Shown: positions 26,282 through 36,138, numbered from the stretch's first letter. The stretch: DNA of 64,000 nucleotides from Algihabitans albus (GCF_003572205.1 NZ_QXNY01000003.1:62001-126000); one strand, 5' to 3'. Program-made: numbers and translations. Notes: generated by a model not told the origin, from the letters alone.

Positions 26282-27830
26282 ACGAAACAGCGAGCCGACA
26301 CAGCCCTTCGTCCTGACCCTGCGCGATGGCCCGCGCATTCTTTTGGCTGCGGTCGACAGCGCCGCGGCCCAAACGGGAGCGGCACCGGGTCAGACCCTGG
26401 CAGAGGCCCGTGCGCTCTGTCCGATACTGCGGAGCGAAGCACTCGATCCAGAGGCCGACCGCGCCGCGCTCGACAAGCTGACCGATTGGTGTAGCCGCTA
26501 CAGCCCTTGGGTCGCGCTGACATCCGCGAGCGAGCCGTGTGGGGCTGCCGGGCTTTGGCTCGACATCACCGGTTGCGCCCACCTCTTCGACGGCGAGGAG
26601 ACCTTGTCGGCAGAGCTGGTGGCGCGGCTTGCGCGCTTCGGCCTGACAGGACGCATTGGATTGGCCGACACAGCGGGCGCAGCCTGGGCCGTCGCCCGCT
26701 ACGCCACCGAAGCGGCGCGGCCGGTCCGCCGCATCGCGCCCGGCGAACAGACCCAGGTCTTGGTTTCGCTACCGGTCGCGGCCTTGCGTCTTCCGGCCGC
26801 AGAAGCGGAACTGCTGCGCCGGCTCGGTCTCTCGCGGATCGGCGATCTTCTCGACCTGCCCCCAGCCGCTTTGGAACCGCGCGTGGGACCGGAAGTGGCG
26901 CGCCGCCTGCGTCAAGCGCTCGGCACGCTGGACGAGCCGATCTCGCCCAAAACGCCGGTGCCGCCGCAGATCGAGCGTCTGAACTTCGGAGAGCCGGTCG
27001 GCACAGCCGAGGACGTCGCCCGTGCGGTCGAGACTCTGCTCGGTCGGCTCTGTGCAAAACTGGAGAAGGATCAGTCGGGCGGCCGTCGTTTCGGGCTGAC
27101 CGCCTATCGGGTCGACGGCAGCCTCGCCCGCCTGACCGTCGGCACCGCCCGACCCCTGCGAGATACGGCTCATCTCAAACGTCTTTTCGCCGGCAAGCTG
27201 GAGGCTCTCGATCCGGGGTACGGTGTCGAGGCACTGGTCCTGGCCGCCGAAACTCTGGAGCCGCTGACCGCTCTACAGATGACGCTGGACGCCAGCCGGA
27301 CGCAGAGCGATGCGAAGAGTCCAGCCTCCACCAGGGCCGCTGCCCGGCACGACCTCGGTCGCTTGGTGGACCGCCTGGGCGGTCGCTTCGGTTTCGAGCG
27401 GGTGCACCGCCTGGCTCCGCGCGAAAGCCACCTGCCGGAGCGCTGCGTCGCCCCCAGCCCTGCCCTGCCCCACCGACCGAACCTCCGAAACCGCCTTTCC
27501 GATTCCTCCGCACAGCGCTCAAGTGAGTCTCGGCGCTCTGGCGGCTGGCCGGAACGCCCCCCCAGACCGACCCGGTTGCTGACACGGCCGGAGCCGATCG
27601 AAGCGATTGCCGCCTGGCCAGACGCACCGCCGGCCCAGTTCCGTTGGCGGCGCCTGCTGCACCGTGTCGCGCGGGCCGAAGGTCCAGAACGCCTCAGCCG
27701 GGAATGGTGGCTGCCGCAGGATGCCGGTGCAGCGGAGCGCGACTACTTCCGCGTCGAAGACGAAGACGGCCGCCGTTACTGGCTCTACCGCGAAGACAGC
27801 CGCTGGTTCCTGCACGGTCTCTTCGCGTGA
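26208..27830 (+). CDS. imuB: ImuB, Y-family polymerase-like mutasome subunit
   Basis: 540 residues. It is related to the Y-family polymerases but without their catalytic acids: the N-terminal strand is RRVISLWLPSFAIQ, where active DinB has D-x-D-x-F. It acts as the adaptor that links DnaE2 to the sliding clamp. Palm/finger/thumb remnants include GLWLDITGCAHLFDGEE, GRIGLADTAGAAWAVARY and LRRLGLSRIGDLLDLPPAAL. The C-terminal part (FGFERVHRL, REWWLPQDAGAAERDYFRVE) is typical of alphaproteobacterial ImuB. I do not see a clear QLxLF clamp-binding motif in the linker near residues 360-380. It lies in the imuA-imuB-dnaE2 operon. Confidence 0.94.
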   Translation: MRRVISLWLPSFAIQRRQRLATAPERNSEPTQPFVLTLRDGPRILLAAVDSAAAQTGAAPGQTLAEARALCPILRSEALDPEADRAALDKLTDWCSRYSPWVALTSASEPCGAAGLWLDITGCAHLFDGEETLSAELVARLARFGLTGRIGLADTAGAAWAVARYATEAARPVRRIAPGEQTQVLVSLPVAALRLPAAEAELLRRLGLSRIGDLLDLPPAALEPRVGPEVARRLRQALGTLDEPISPKTPVPPQIERLNFGEPVGTAEDVARAVETLLGRLCAKLEKDQSGGRRFGLTAYRVDGSLARLTVGTARPLRDTAHLKRLFAGKLEALDPGYGVEALVLAAETLEPLTALQMTLDASRTQSDAKSPASTRAAARHDLGRLVDRLGGRFGFERVHRLAPRESHLPERCVAPSPALPHRPNLRNRLSDSSAQRSSESRRSGGWPERPPRPTRLLTRPEPIEAIAAWPDAPPAQFRWRRLLHRVARAEGPERLSREWWLPQDAGAAERDYFRVEDEDGRRYWLYREDSRWFLHGLFA

Positions 27831-27924
27831 GGCAGACGACCGAAGAGACCGCGGCGGACCCGTGGCACAGCAATCGGCTTCCGCCTCTTTACCCAAACGT
27901 CGCAACCAGAGTCTCGGGAGCGTA

Positions 27925-30900
27925 ATGCGGCGAGTGGCGCACCCTGCCTATGCCGAGCTGGTTGCGGCGACCAACTTCTCCTTTCTACGGGCCGGCTCGC
28001 ATCCCGAGGAACTGGTAACCGCGGCCAAGGCGTTGGGACTGGCGGCGCTCGGCATCGCCGACCGCAACTCCCTGGCCGGGGTGGTACGCGCCCATACGGC
28101 GGCCGAGGAAGCGGAGCTACCGTTGCTGGTGGGATCGCGCCTGGTGCCGCGCGACGGCCCGGAGGTGATCTGCTATCCCAAAGATCGCCCTGCTTACGGA
28201 CGCCTCTGCAAGCTGCTGACCCTCGGCAAACGCCGCGCCGCCAAGGGCGAGTGCGATCTGAGCTTCGCGGAAATCGTCGCGTTCCTTCCGGACCAGGTCG
28301 CCATCCTGCTGTCGCCCGACAGGCCTGACGCCGTCTTCGAAGCTCACCTTGGCGCGTTGGTTCGGGCCGCGCCCGGCGACGTCTATCTGGGTGCAAGCTG
28401 GCGCCATCGCGGCGACGACGCGCGCCGTCTCACCCGGCTGGCGGAGATCGCCGCGCGCTGCGCCGCACCACTGGTCGCGGTGGGCGAAGTGCTGCTGCAT
28501 CACCCTGCACGCAAGCCCCTGCTGGACACCCTCACCTGCATCCGCGAAGGCGTGACGATCGATACCGCCGGCTGGAGACTGGAGGCGAACGCGGAGCGCC
28601 ACCTGAAGTCCGCCGAAGACATGGCGCGGCTTTTCTCTGCTTGGCCCGAGGCCCTGTCGCGCACACTCGAGATCGCCGGCAAGTGCCGCTTCAAGCTGGA
28701 CGAACTGACTTACGAGTACCCAATCGAAAAAGGCCAGCGGGGCCGCACGCCGCAGCAGGAACTGGAGCATCTCACCTGGGAAGGCGCGGCGGAGCGCTAT
28801 CCGCAGGGCCTTCCGCAAAAGGTCCGCACTGCCGTAACCTACGAGTTGAACCTGATCGCAGGGCTGAACTACGCCGCCTACTTCCTGACCGTCTACGATC
28901 TGGTGCGCTTCGCACGCAGCCAAAAGATTCTCTGCCAAGGCCGCGGCTCGGCAGCCAACTCGGCCGTCTGCTACTGCCTCGGCATCACCTCCGTCGACCC
29001 GGCGAAGATCGAGCTTCTGTTCGAACGCTTCGTCTCCGCCGAGCGCGGCGAGCCGCCCGACATCGACGTCGATTTCGAGCATGAACGGCGCGAGGAGGTG
29101 ATCCAGTACGTCTACGCGAAGTACGGGCGCGACCGTGCCGGCCTGGCGGCAACGGTGATCTGCTATCGCAGCCGCGGCGCCGTACGTGAGGTCGGCAAGG
29201 CGCTCGGCCTGTCGGAGGACACCGTGACCGCACTCGCCGGCTCGATCTGGGGCTGGTCGAGCGAGGGGGTGGAAGAAGCTCAGGTGCGCGAACTGGGCCT
29301 CGACCCGGAGTCGCCTCGGCTGGCCCTGGTCCTCGAACTCACCCGCGAGCTGATCGGCTTTCCCCGACATCTCTCCCAGCATGTCGGCGGCTTCGTCATG
29401 ACGCGCGGCCCGCTCGACGAGGTGGTGCCGATCGAGAACGCGGCGATGGCGGACCGGACGGTCATCGAGTGGGACAAGGACGACCTGGAATCTCTTGGCC
29501 TGCTCAAGGTCGATGTGCTGGCGCTCGGCATGCTGACGTGCCTGCGCAAGGGTTTCGCCCTGCTGCAGCGCCACTATGGCCGGATGCTGGATCTCGCCGA
29601 AGTGCCGCAGGACGATCCGGCGGTCTATGACATGCTCAGCGATGCGGATTCTTTGGGCGTGTTCCAGGTGGAGTCGCGCGCGCAGATGAACATGCTGCCG
29701 CGGCTGCGGCCCAAGATTTTCTACGACCTGGTGATCCAGGTTGCGATCGTGCGACCCGGCCCGATCCAGGGCGACATGGTTCATCCCTATCTACGGCGGC
29801 GCAAAGGCGAAGAACCTGTCGAGTTTCCGTCGCAGGAGCTGGCGGAGGTGCTGGAACGAACCCTGGGTGTCCCCTTGTTCCAGGAGCAGGCGATGAAGAT
29901 CGCCATCGTCGCGGCGGGCTTCACGCCGAGCGAAGCCGATCGGCTCCGTCGTGCCATGGCAACCTTCCGCAAGCTCGGCATCATCCACGAGTTTCGCGGC
30001 AAGCTGATCGACGGCATGACCAAGAACGGCTACGACCGCGGCTTCGCGGAACGCTGCTTCAAGCAGATCGAGGGGTTCGGCACCTACGGCTTCCCGGAAA
30101 GCCATGCCGCCAGCTTCGCCCAGCTGGTCTACGTCTCGGCCTGGATGAAGTGCCACTACCCGGCGGTCTTCGCCTGCGCACTGCTGAACAGCCAGCCGAT
30201 GGGTTTCTATGCGCCGGCGCAGATCGTCCGGGATGCACGCGACCACGGGGTCGAAGTGCTGGAACCCGACGTCAATGCCTCCGACTGGGACTGCACGCTG
30301 GAGCCGGCGCGTGCCGGCCCGGGCATGGCCTTGCGGTTGGGCCTGCGGCAGATCAAGGGCCTGTCCCCCGCCGAGGCCGAGCGCCTGGTCGCGCGCCGCG
30401 GCAACGGCTACCCGGATCCACTGAGTCTCTGGCGCAAGGGCGAGGTCGGCGCGAGGGCCTTGGAAGCGCTGGCCCGCGCCGACGCCTTCCGCTCCATGGG
30501 CCTCGACCGGCGCGAAGCGCTTTGGGCGGTCAAAGGGTTGCCCAAGGCCGATCCGCTTCCGCTCTTCGCCGCCATGAACGAAGAGGAGCGCGGACCGGAT
30601 CCCGAGGTTCGCCTGCCGAAGCTGAGCGAGAGCGAGCACGTCGTCCAGGACTACGCCAGTCTGCGGCTCTCCCTGAAAGCGCATCCTCTGGTCTTCCTGC
30701 GCGACGAACTGACGGCGGAAGGCTATGGCAACACGGCGGCACTGCACCAGGCCGCCGACGGACAGCGTCTCTCGGTCGCCGGCCTGGTGCTGGTGCGGCA
30801 GCGCCCCGGCAGCGCCAAGGGCGTGATCTTCATCACCCTGGAGGACGAAACCGGCATCGCCAACCTGGTGGTCTGGCCGGATGTCTTCCAGCGCTTTCGC

Positions 30901-31212
30901 GCAACGGTGCTCAAAGCCTCGCTGCTCGGCGTGACCGGGAAGGTGCAACGGACCGGCAAGGTGATCCACCTGGTCGCCGAAACCCTGGTGGATCAGACGG
31001 AGCGGCTGGCGACCCTGGAGGTACGACCGCGCAACTTGATCGCCACGCTGATGCCGGCAGCCGGCAGCCAGGGCAGTGCCGAAACCGGCACGGACCCGAC
31101 CGGAGTTATCTTTCAACGCGCCATCACCAGCGTCGACGAGGTCAAACATCCGATCCCGGAACAGCGCAAACCGAAACGGTTGAAGCTCCAGCAAAGCCGG
31201 GATTTTCATTGA
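27925..31212 (+). CDS. dnaE2: Error-prone DNA polymerase DnaE2
   Basis: About 1,095 residues, normal for DnaE2. The N-terminal PHP domain begins YAELVAATNFSFLRAGSHPE. The C-family palm has EPPDIDVDFEHERREEV with the catalytic Asp pair, and LLKVDVLALGMLTCLRK supplies the third. GFPESHAASFAQLVYVSAWM and the OB-fold ...GVIFITLEDETGIANLVVW are standard. DnaE2 performs damage-induced, error-prone synthesis, and needs ImuB for clamp access. ATG 27925 puts the PHP domain at the expected place, with GGGAG four bases upstream; a GTG at 27862 would add about 20 residues. It follows imuB by about 95 bp. Confidence 0.95.
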   Translation: MRRVAHPAYAELVAATNFSFLRAGSHPEELVTAAKALGLAALGIADRNSLAGVVRAHTAAEEAELPLLVGSRLVPRDGPEVICYPKDRPAYGRLCKLLTLGKRRAAKGECDLSFAEIVAFLPDQVAILLSPDRPDAVFEAHLGALVRAAPGDVYLGASWRHRGDDARRLTRLAEIAARCAAPLVAVGEVLLHHPARKPLLDTLTCIREGVTIDTAGWRLEANAERHLKSAEDMARLFSAWPEALSRTLEIAGKCRFKLDELTYEYPIEKGQRGRTPQQELEHLTWEGAAERYPQGLPQKVRTAVTYELNLIAGLNYAAYFLTVYDLVRFARSQKILCQGRGSAANSAVCYCLGITSVDPAKIELLFERFVSAERGEPPDIDVDFEHERREEVIQYVYAKYGRDRAGLAATVICYRSRGAVREVGKALGLSEDTVTALAGSIWGWSSEGVEEAQVRELGLDPESPRLALVLELTRELIGFPRHLSQHVGGFVMTRGPLDEVVPIENAAMADRTVIEWDKDDLESLGLLKVDVLALGMLTCLRKGFALLQRHYGRMLDLAEVPQDDPAVYDMLSDADSLGVFQVESRAQMNMLPRLRPKIFYDLVIQVAIVRPGPIQGDMVHPYLRRRKGEEPVEFPSQELAEVLERTLGVPLFQEQAMKIAIVAAGFTPSEADRLRRAMATFRKLGIIHEFRGKLIDGMTKNGYDRGFAERCFKQIEGFGTYGFPESHAASFAQLVYVSAWMKCHYPAVFACALLNSQPMGFYAPAQIVRDARDHGVEVLEPDVNASDWDCTLEPARAGPGMALRLGLRQIKGLSPAEAERLVARRGNGYPDPLSLWRKGEVGARALEALARADAFRSMGLDRREALWAVKGLPKADPLPLFAAMNEEERGPDPEVRLPKLSESEHVVQDYASLRLSLKAHPLVFLRDELTAEGYGNTAALHQAADGQRLSVAGLVLVRQRPGSAKGVIFITLEDETGIANLVVWPDVFQRFRATVLKASLLGVTGKVQRTGKVIHLVAETLVDQTERLATLEVRPRNLIATLMPAAGSQGSAETGTDPTGVIFQRAITSVDEVKHPIPEQRKPKRLKLQQSRDFH

Positions 31213-31290
31213 TGCAAATCGGCTGACTTCGGATCTTCAGTCGCCCTGTCGACGCAATCACCGGCGCGCTTCATCGGCGCCAGCCGCGCC

Positions 31291-32430
31291 TCACACGGAG
31301 GGTACGGCGATACCTCCAAAACGAGCGGGGGAAAGGGTGGCCTCCGTGAGTCCGGACTCTCCGAAATCCTGCGGCAATCGCCCAGTGAGCATCAATGTTG
31401 CGGCGGCGCGTCCAAGCGCGGGCGACATCATGATCCCGTAGCCGCCCAAGCCGGCCAACCAGAAGAAGGACGGCAAGCCGGCGTCGAAACCTATCGCCGG
31501 GACACCGTCGGTGACGAAGGACCTAAGGCCGGCCCAACTGTGTTCTATGCGGTTCAGCTTGACCAGAGTGCAGCGCTCGAGCCAGTCGGCGATCAAAGCG
31601 ACGTCCAGTTCCTCCGGCTGTACGTCTTGCGGCGTGACAGGAGTCTCATCTCCAAGCGAAGCCATGATCCGCCCCGCTTCCGGTTTCAGATAGGCCTGAG
31701 ACCCAGCCGCATCGACAGCTGGCATATCTCTCACATCCATGCCCGGCGGTGCATCGACGACGATTGCGGTCCGCCGCTTCGGAACCAAGCCGATAGGAGT
31801 TGCACCCGCGAGACTACCGATCTCGTCCGCCCAGGCCCCGGCGGCGTTGACGAGGACTGCGCCGCTCGTGACGGAACTGCCTGCGGTTACGCGCCAATAC
31901 CCGTTTTGCCAGGACAGAGCCCGTGCCCGCGCATGACAGACCAACGTACCGCCGCGTGCCTTGAAGCCACGCAGATACCCTTGATGCAAGGCGGCGACGT
32001 CGATGTCGGTCACACCCGGCTCGAACACAGCGGCGGCGACCAGATCGGGGCGAAGCAGCGGCGCCATCCGGCACGCTTCCGCAGGTGTGACCCGCTCGAC
32101 CGGCTGGCTGGAAGAGGAGAAGGCGAGCACGGCCTCCAAAGCCGCTTCCTCGCCCGGGCCAGCCACGGTGAGCGCACCGCGCCGGCTCAATAAGGGATGA
32201 TCCGTGAAACCCGCCGGCGGACGTTTGAAGAATGGCTGACTGATGCGGTTGATACCCCGCACCGTCTCATTACCGTAGTTTGGGGTGAAGAGTGCCGCGG
32301 AGCGTCCGGTGCTGTGATAGCCGGGCTGCGCCTCGGCCTCGATCAGCACGACCGTGCCGCTCGCGGCCAACTCGAAAGCGACGGCCGCGCCCGCCATGCC
32401 AGCACCGAGAACCGCATAGTCGTAAATCAT
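31291..32430 (-). CDS. FAD-dependent oxidoreductase (D-amino-acid-oxidase / glycine-oxidase family)
   Basis: 379 residues. The N-terminal FAD-binding Rossmann motif is YAVLGAGMAGAAVAFELA (GxGxxG), and the second FAD motif is HSTGRSAALFTPNYG. The C-terminal WLAGLGGYGIMMSPALGR is the usual DAO-family closing motif. Such enzymes oxidise secondary or alpha-amino acids to imino acids. The gene is divergent from an RpiR regulator that leads a Dpp importer and an MlrC-type peptidase, so it probably acts on a product released from the imported compound. That link is inferred from position only. ATG 32430 is the start. Confidence 0.88.
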   Translation of the reverse strand: MIYDYAVLGAGMAGAAVAFELAASGTVVLIEAEAQPGYHSTGRSAALFTPNYGNETVRGINRISQPFFKRPPAGFTDHPLLSRRGALTVAGPGEEAALEAVLAFSSSSQPVERVTPAEACRMAPLLRPDLVAAAVFEPGVTDIDVAALHQGYLRGFKARGGTLVCHARARALSWQNGYWRVTAGSSVTSGAVLVNAAGAWADEIGSLAGATPIGLVPKRRTAIVVDAPPGMDVRDMPAVDAAGSQAYLKPEAGRIMASLGDETPVTPQDVQPEELDVALIADWLERCTLVKLNRIEHSWAGLRSFVTDGVPAIGFDAGLPSFFWLAGLGGYGIMMSPALGRAAATLMLTGRLPQDFGESGLTEATLSPARFGGIAVPSV

Positions 32431-32654
32431 ATGGCGGTTGCCTTTCGCAGTGCTAACCGCTGCCGTCAGTCAACCCTTCACCCAAAGTGTCGATTTTTCA
32501 ATGCGGTGGGATCGGACTCAGGGAGTGCCGTCGGCGTTCGACTGGTGCGGTCATCAAATAGCGAAGTGTGCGGGCAAGCAATAAATATAAACTTTCTTGA
32601 CTAAATGTAATATTTATAACATTTCTAAAGCAACCTCAGGAAGGAAGCTGCCGG
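32431..32654. promoter_or_regulatory. Divergent control region with an AT-rich palindrome
   Basis: The gap between the oxidoreductase and the RpiR gene turns strongly AT-rich from about 32580 to 32630. An 18-bp imperfect palindrome ATGTAATATTTATAACAT lies at 32605-32622, with seven of nine base pairs matching. A TTGACT (-35-like) lies at 32597-32602, partly ahead of it, but no well-spaced -10 could be fixed. The palindrome is a reasonable candidate operator for the neighbouring regulator. Confidence 0.5.
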
Positions 32655-33545
32655 ATGGGCGCATCGGTTCGCGAGCGACTGCTGGAACGCCTCGGGACGG
32701 CGTCGAAAGCCGACAAGGCGATTGCCAACTTCATGCTTTCGCAGCTCGCAAACCTGCCCTTTGAGACGGCTGCCAGTCTCGCCGCCAAAGTCGAAGTGAG
32801 CGAGCCCACCGTGGGCCGCTTCTGCCGTACCCTCGGCTACAAGAGCTTCAAGGACCTGAAGGAGCATCTGAAGCAGGACATCGGCGAGAAGCCCTGGCTG
32901 ATCAGCGATCGCCTGCGTGACCTGCGCGACCGGACCAAGGCAGGTGAAGATCAGCTCGCGCGGGGATTGGAGCTGGAGATCGCTGCGCTAGTCGCGATCT
33001 ATGAACTTGCGCGCACTCCCGAGTGGGAGCGCGTCGTCAAACGTCTCGCGATCCGCCCGATCGTCCACGCCGCCGGGTTTCAGACCGAACGCGGAATGGC
33101 ACAGATCTTCGTCAATCAATTGCAATATCTGCGCGATGGCGTACGGCTTCTCGATCTTGCCGGCGGCAACTTCGCCGAAATTCTGGCTTCCGATCCTGAT
33201 CAGTCGTGCCTCGTGATCTTCGAGGCGCGCCGCTACTCGCGGCTGGCCGAGCAATTGGCCATCGAGACCAAGCAAGCCGGTATTCCGACCACCCTCGTCA
33301 CCGATCCCTTCTGCGACTGGGGCCGCGATCTGGTCGACGAAATGTTCGTGGTGCCGACGGAGTTCAATCAGTTCTGGGACTCCGCTGCGCAGATGGCCAG
33401 CCTCGCAAATCTCCTGGTCAACGGGGTCTTCATGGAGCTCGGCCCGAAGGTCGAAGCAAGGATGGAGAAGATTGCCCGGCTCTATAGCGACTTCACCGGA
33501 TACGTCGGCGACCCACCGCGAAAACCGGGGAGACTCACAGACTGA
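32655..33545 (+). CDS. MurR/RpiR-family transcriptional regulator
   Basis: 296 residues. The N-terminal RpiR helix-turn-helix includes LSQLANLPFETAASLAAKVE and SEPTVGRFCRTLGYKSFKDL (about residues 30-75). A C-terminal SIS domain (about 125-270) should bind a phosphorylated or small ligand; its substrate loop shows RPIVHAAGFQTERGM where sugar-phosphate binders usually have a more Ser/Gly-rich loop. The ligand may therefore not be a sugar phosphate. The start ATG 32655 has AAGGAAG upstream. As first gene of the unit it probably controls the importer, MlrC protein and divergent oxidoreductase. Confidence 0.9.
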   Translation: MGASVRERLLERLGTASKADKAIANFMLSQLANLPFETAASLAAKVEVSEPTVGRFCRTLGYKSFKDLKEHLKQDIGEKPWLISDRLRDLRDRTKAGEDQLARGLELEIAALVAIYELARTPEWERVVKRLAIRPIVHAAGFQTERGMAQIFVNQLQYLRDGVRLLDLAGGNFAEILASDPDQSCLVIFEARRYSRLAEQLAIETKQAGIPTTLVTDPFCDWGRDLVDEMFVVPTEFNQFWDSAAQMASLANLLVNGVFMELGPKVEARMEKIARLYSDFTGYVGDPPRKPGRLTD

Positions 33546-33587
33546 TACGCACTCACAAAAGATAACAATCGAACAGGGATCTTTGTC

Positions 33588-35171
33588 ATGCGCTTCACGA
33601 CCCAATCACTCCTGCTTGCAGGCTCGATGCTGGTTTCGACCGGCCTCGTCGCGCTTCCGTCCGCTGTCCATGGGCAGGAAGCCACTTTCGTCATGTCAGC
33701 CGCCAACGTTGGCACACCAAGCTACGACCCGATCAACAGTACGAAGGTGAACGACGCCATCACCTTGATCTTCGATCGGATGGTGATCCAAGACGCGGAC
33801 CAGAGCTTTCACGGTCAGCTTGCCACTGAATGGGAATCGACGCCCGACGGCATGTCCTGGACCTTCAAGCTGCGTCCAGGCGTGACCTTCCATGATGGCG
33901 AACCTTTCAATGCCGAGACGATCGTCTGGTGGATCCCGCAATTCGCCGGCACCGAAAACGCCTTCATGACGGAGGCGATCGAACGGATCGAAGTGATCGA
34001 CGATCTGACCGTCCGTTTCGTGATGAAGAACCCGGATCCCAATCTCCTGTCCAACATGTCGACCGGTTTCATGGGCATCCCCTCGCCAAAAGCGTTCGAG
34101 GCCATGGGTGACGATTTCGGCGTTACGGGCGCGGTCGGCTCGGGCCCCTACAAACTCGAAGACTTCACCGTCGGCCAGGAAACGGTCCTGGTCGCCAACG
34201 AAGACTATGCCTGGGCGTCCGCTCTTTCGGAAAACCAGGGGCCGGCCAAGATAAAGACCCTGACCATCCGCGAAATCGCCGAGGACTCAACAGCGTTTCT
34301 GGAACTGAGAACCGGCGGTGTCGACATGCTCCTCAGCGTTCCCACCGACTTCCTGCCGCAGCTCGAAGCCGAAGAAACGGTTGAGGTCGGCACCTTGCCC
34401 GGCACCGGTCTCTTTTACATTCCCATGAATACGACCGTCGCTCCTTTCACCGACATCAAGGTCCGCGAGGCAACGGCACTATCGATCAATCAGCAGGAGA
34501 TTCTCGACAATCTCTTTGGCGGAGTCGGCTCGGTCGCCAACACGTTCCTGATCGACTCGCTGCTGTCGGCGAAGGTCGATCCCGATCTCAAGATCTCCTA
34601 CGACCCGGACCGCTCGAACGAACTGCTCGATGAAGCGGGCTGGACGCTCGGTTCCGGCGGCATCCGCGAGAAGGACGGAGAAAAGCTTCAGGTCGCCCTC
34701 TGGACCCAGAACGGTACGGAGTTCAAGCGGGTGACCGAAGTGGTACAGGCCCAGTTGAAAGCCGTTGGAATCGGCGCCGACATCACCGTCTTCGACAGCG
34801 CGACGATCAACGATCAGTACCGCAAGGGGGCCGAGCATCAGCTCGCCGTTCGCTCCTATTCCTGGGCAAATGCCGACATCATCGACTGGTTCTTCAGCGC
34901 CAGTCGGCTGGGCTATCCCAACGTTTCCATGTGGAACGATCCCAAAGCGGAAGCCCTGAACGAAGCGGCCATGAAGCAATCGCGCACCTGGGAAGAAAGG
35001 GTCGCGAACTTCACGGCCTATCATGAATACGTACTGTCGCAGTTCGTCTTCGCACCGATCTACCAGCCGGTTCAGATCTATGCCTACAACAAGGACACCC
35101 TGAGCCTGCCGGAAAGCGTGCGTGGCACACGGCTACAAAGTCAGACAGTGGTCGATATCGCGGTCCAGTAA
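33588..35171 (+). CDS. Peptide-type ABC transporter substrate-binding protein (DppA family)
   Basis: 527 residues. It has a Sec signal (MRFTTQSLLLAGSMLVSTGL with cleavage probably after AVHGQ), then the SBP_bac_5 fold: YDPINSTKVNDAITLIFDRM, SWTFKLRPGVTFHDGEPFNA, and VGSGPYKLEDFTVGQETVLV. This periplasmic receptor delivers its ligand to the two permeases encoded next. The family binds peptides, opines, glutathione and some sugars, so the ligand cannot be read from sequence. It follows the RpiR gene by 42 bp and begins a tight operon that ends with the MlrC-type gene. Confidence 0.94.
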   Translation: MRFTTQSLLLAGSMLVSTGLVALPSAVHGQEATFVMSAANVGTPSYDPINSTKVNDAITLIFDRMVIQDADQSFHGQLATEWESTPDGMSWTFKLRPGVTFHDGEPFNAETIVWWIPQFAGTENAFMTEAIERIEVIDDLTVRFVMKNPDPNLLSNMSTGFMGIPSPKAFEAMGDDFGVTGAVGSGPYKLEDFTVGQETVLVANEDYAWASALSENQGPAKIKTLTIREIAEDSTAFLELRTGGVDMLLSVPTDFLPQLEAEETVEVGTLPGTGLFYIPMNTTVAPFTDIKVREATALSINQQEILDNLFGGVGSVANTFLIDSLLSAKVDPDLKISYDPDRSNELLDEAGWTLGSGGIREKDGEKLQVALWTQNGTEFKRVTEVVQAQLKAVGIGADITVFDSATINDQYRKGAEHQLAVRSYSWANADIIDWFFSASRLGYPNVSMWNDPKAEALNEAAMKQSRTWEERVANFTAYHEYVLSQFVFAPIYQPVQIYAYNKDTLSLPESVRGTRLQSQTVVDIAVQ

Positions 35172-35210
35172 CACACCTCGACTCTTGGCAACCGCAAGGC
35201 GGGAACCGGA

Positions 35211-36137
35211 ATGATCAGCTTCTTCCTCAGGCGGCTTCTGCTGCTCATTCCGGTCTTCCTCGCCGTGTCGCTCGTGATCTTCATGATCGTGCACCTGGTG
35301 CCTGGGGACCCGATCGACAATCTGGTACAGATCAACTCGACCGCGGAGCAGAAGGCCGCCCTGGCGGCGAAGTACGGACTCGACAAGCCGCTTTATCAGC
35401 AATACGGAATCTGGCTCGGCAAGGCGCTGAGCGGCGATCTCGGCGAAGCGATCATCCTGCGTCGTCCGGTCGCCGACCTGATCGCGCAAAATCTGCCGCA
35501 TTCCCTGGCCCTCGGCGGGCTGGCGCTGTTGTTCTCGACCGTCGTGGGGATTGCGGCGGGTGCCTTGGCGGCGATCTACAAGAATAGCTGGATCGACCGG
35601 ACCACGATGACCGTGATCCTGCTCGGCTCTACCGTACCCGGCTTCTGGTTGGGTCTCCTGCTGATCATGCTGTTCGCCGTCCAGCTCGGCTGGTTCCCGG
35701 TTTCAGGCGCACGAAGTTGGGATGCGCTGGTGTTGCCGGTCCTCACGATCGGGCTTGGCGGCGTGGCGTTGGTGGCGCGCGTCACGCGGGTCGCGATGAT
35801 GGAGACGGCCCGCCAAGACTTCGTGATGATGCTCCATGCCAAGGGCGTACCCCCTTGGCGGATTGAGCTGCGCCACGTGCTGCGTCACGCGCTCATGCCC
35901 GTCGTCACCATCCTCAGTCTGCGGATCGGTTGGATTCTGGGTGGCGCCGTGACGGTTGAATTCGTTTTTGCCCGACCGGGACTCGGCTCTCTCCTGATCA
36001 CCTCGCTCAATCAGCGCGACTATCCGGTGGTGCAGGGCGCTCTTCTGATGCTCGCCATCGCCGTGATGCTCGGCACGCTGCTGGGCGACGTGATGCAAGC
36101 GGCAATGGATCCGCGCGTCCGTGAAAGGATCAAGTGA
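35211..36137 (+). CDS. DppB-type ABC transporter permease
   Basis: 308 residues. MISFFLRRLLLLIPVFLAVS is the conserved N-terminal helix, with HLVPGDPIDNLV and the start of the periplasmic region LILRRPVADLIAQNLPHSLA, here read in part (RRPVADLIAQNLPHSL). The ATPase-coupling loop is DFVMMLHAKGVPPWRIELRH. About six membrane helices are predicted by eye. The gene lies 39 bp after the binding-protein gene. Its end abuts the next permease, which starts at 36139. It forms the import channel with the DppC-type partner. Confidence 0.94.
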   Translation: MISFFLRRLLLLIPVFLAVSLVIFMIVHLVPGDPIDNLVQINSTAEQKAALAAKYGLDKPLYQQYGIWLGKALSGDLGEAIILRRPVADLIAQNLPHSLALGGLALLFSTVVGIAAGALAAIYKNSWIDRTTMTVILLGSTVPGFWLGLLLIMLFAVQLGWFPVSGARSWDALVLPVLTIGLGGVALVARVTRVAMMETARQDFVMMLHAKGVPPWRIELRHVLRHALMPVVTILSLRIGWILGGAVTVEFVFARPGLGSLLITSLNQRDYPVVQGALLMLAIAVMLGTLLGDVMQAAMDPRVRERIK

Positions 36138-36138
36138 C

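Noticed and set aside
28117-29784. A 555-codon minus-strand frame opposite dnaE2
   Set aside because: It is antisense to the conserved polymerase core. Long mirror frames are expected at this GC content.
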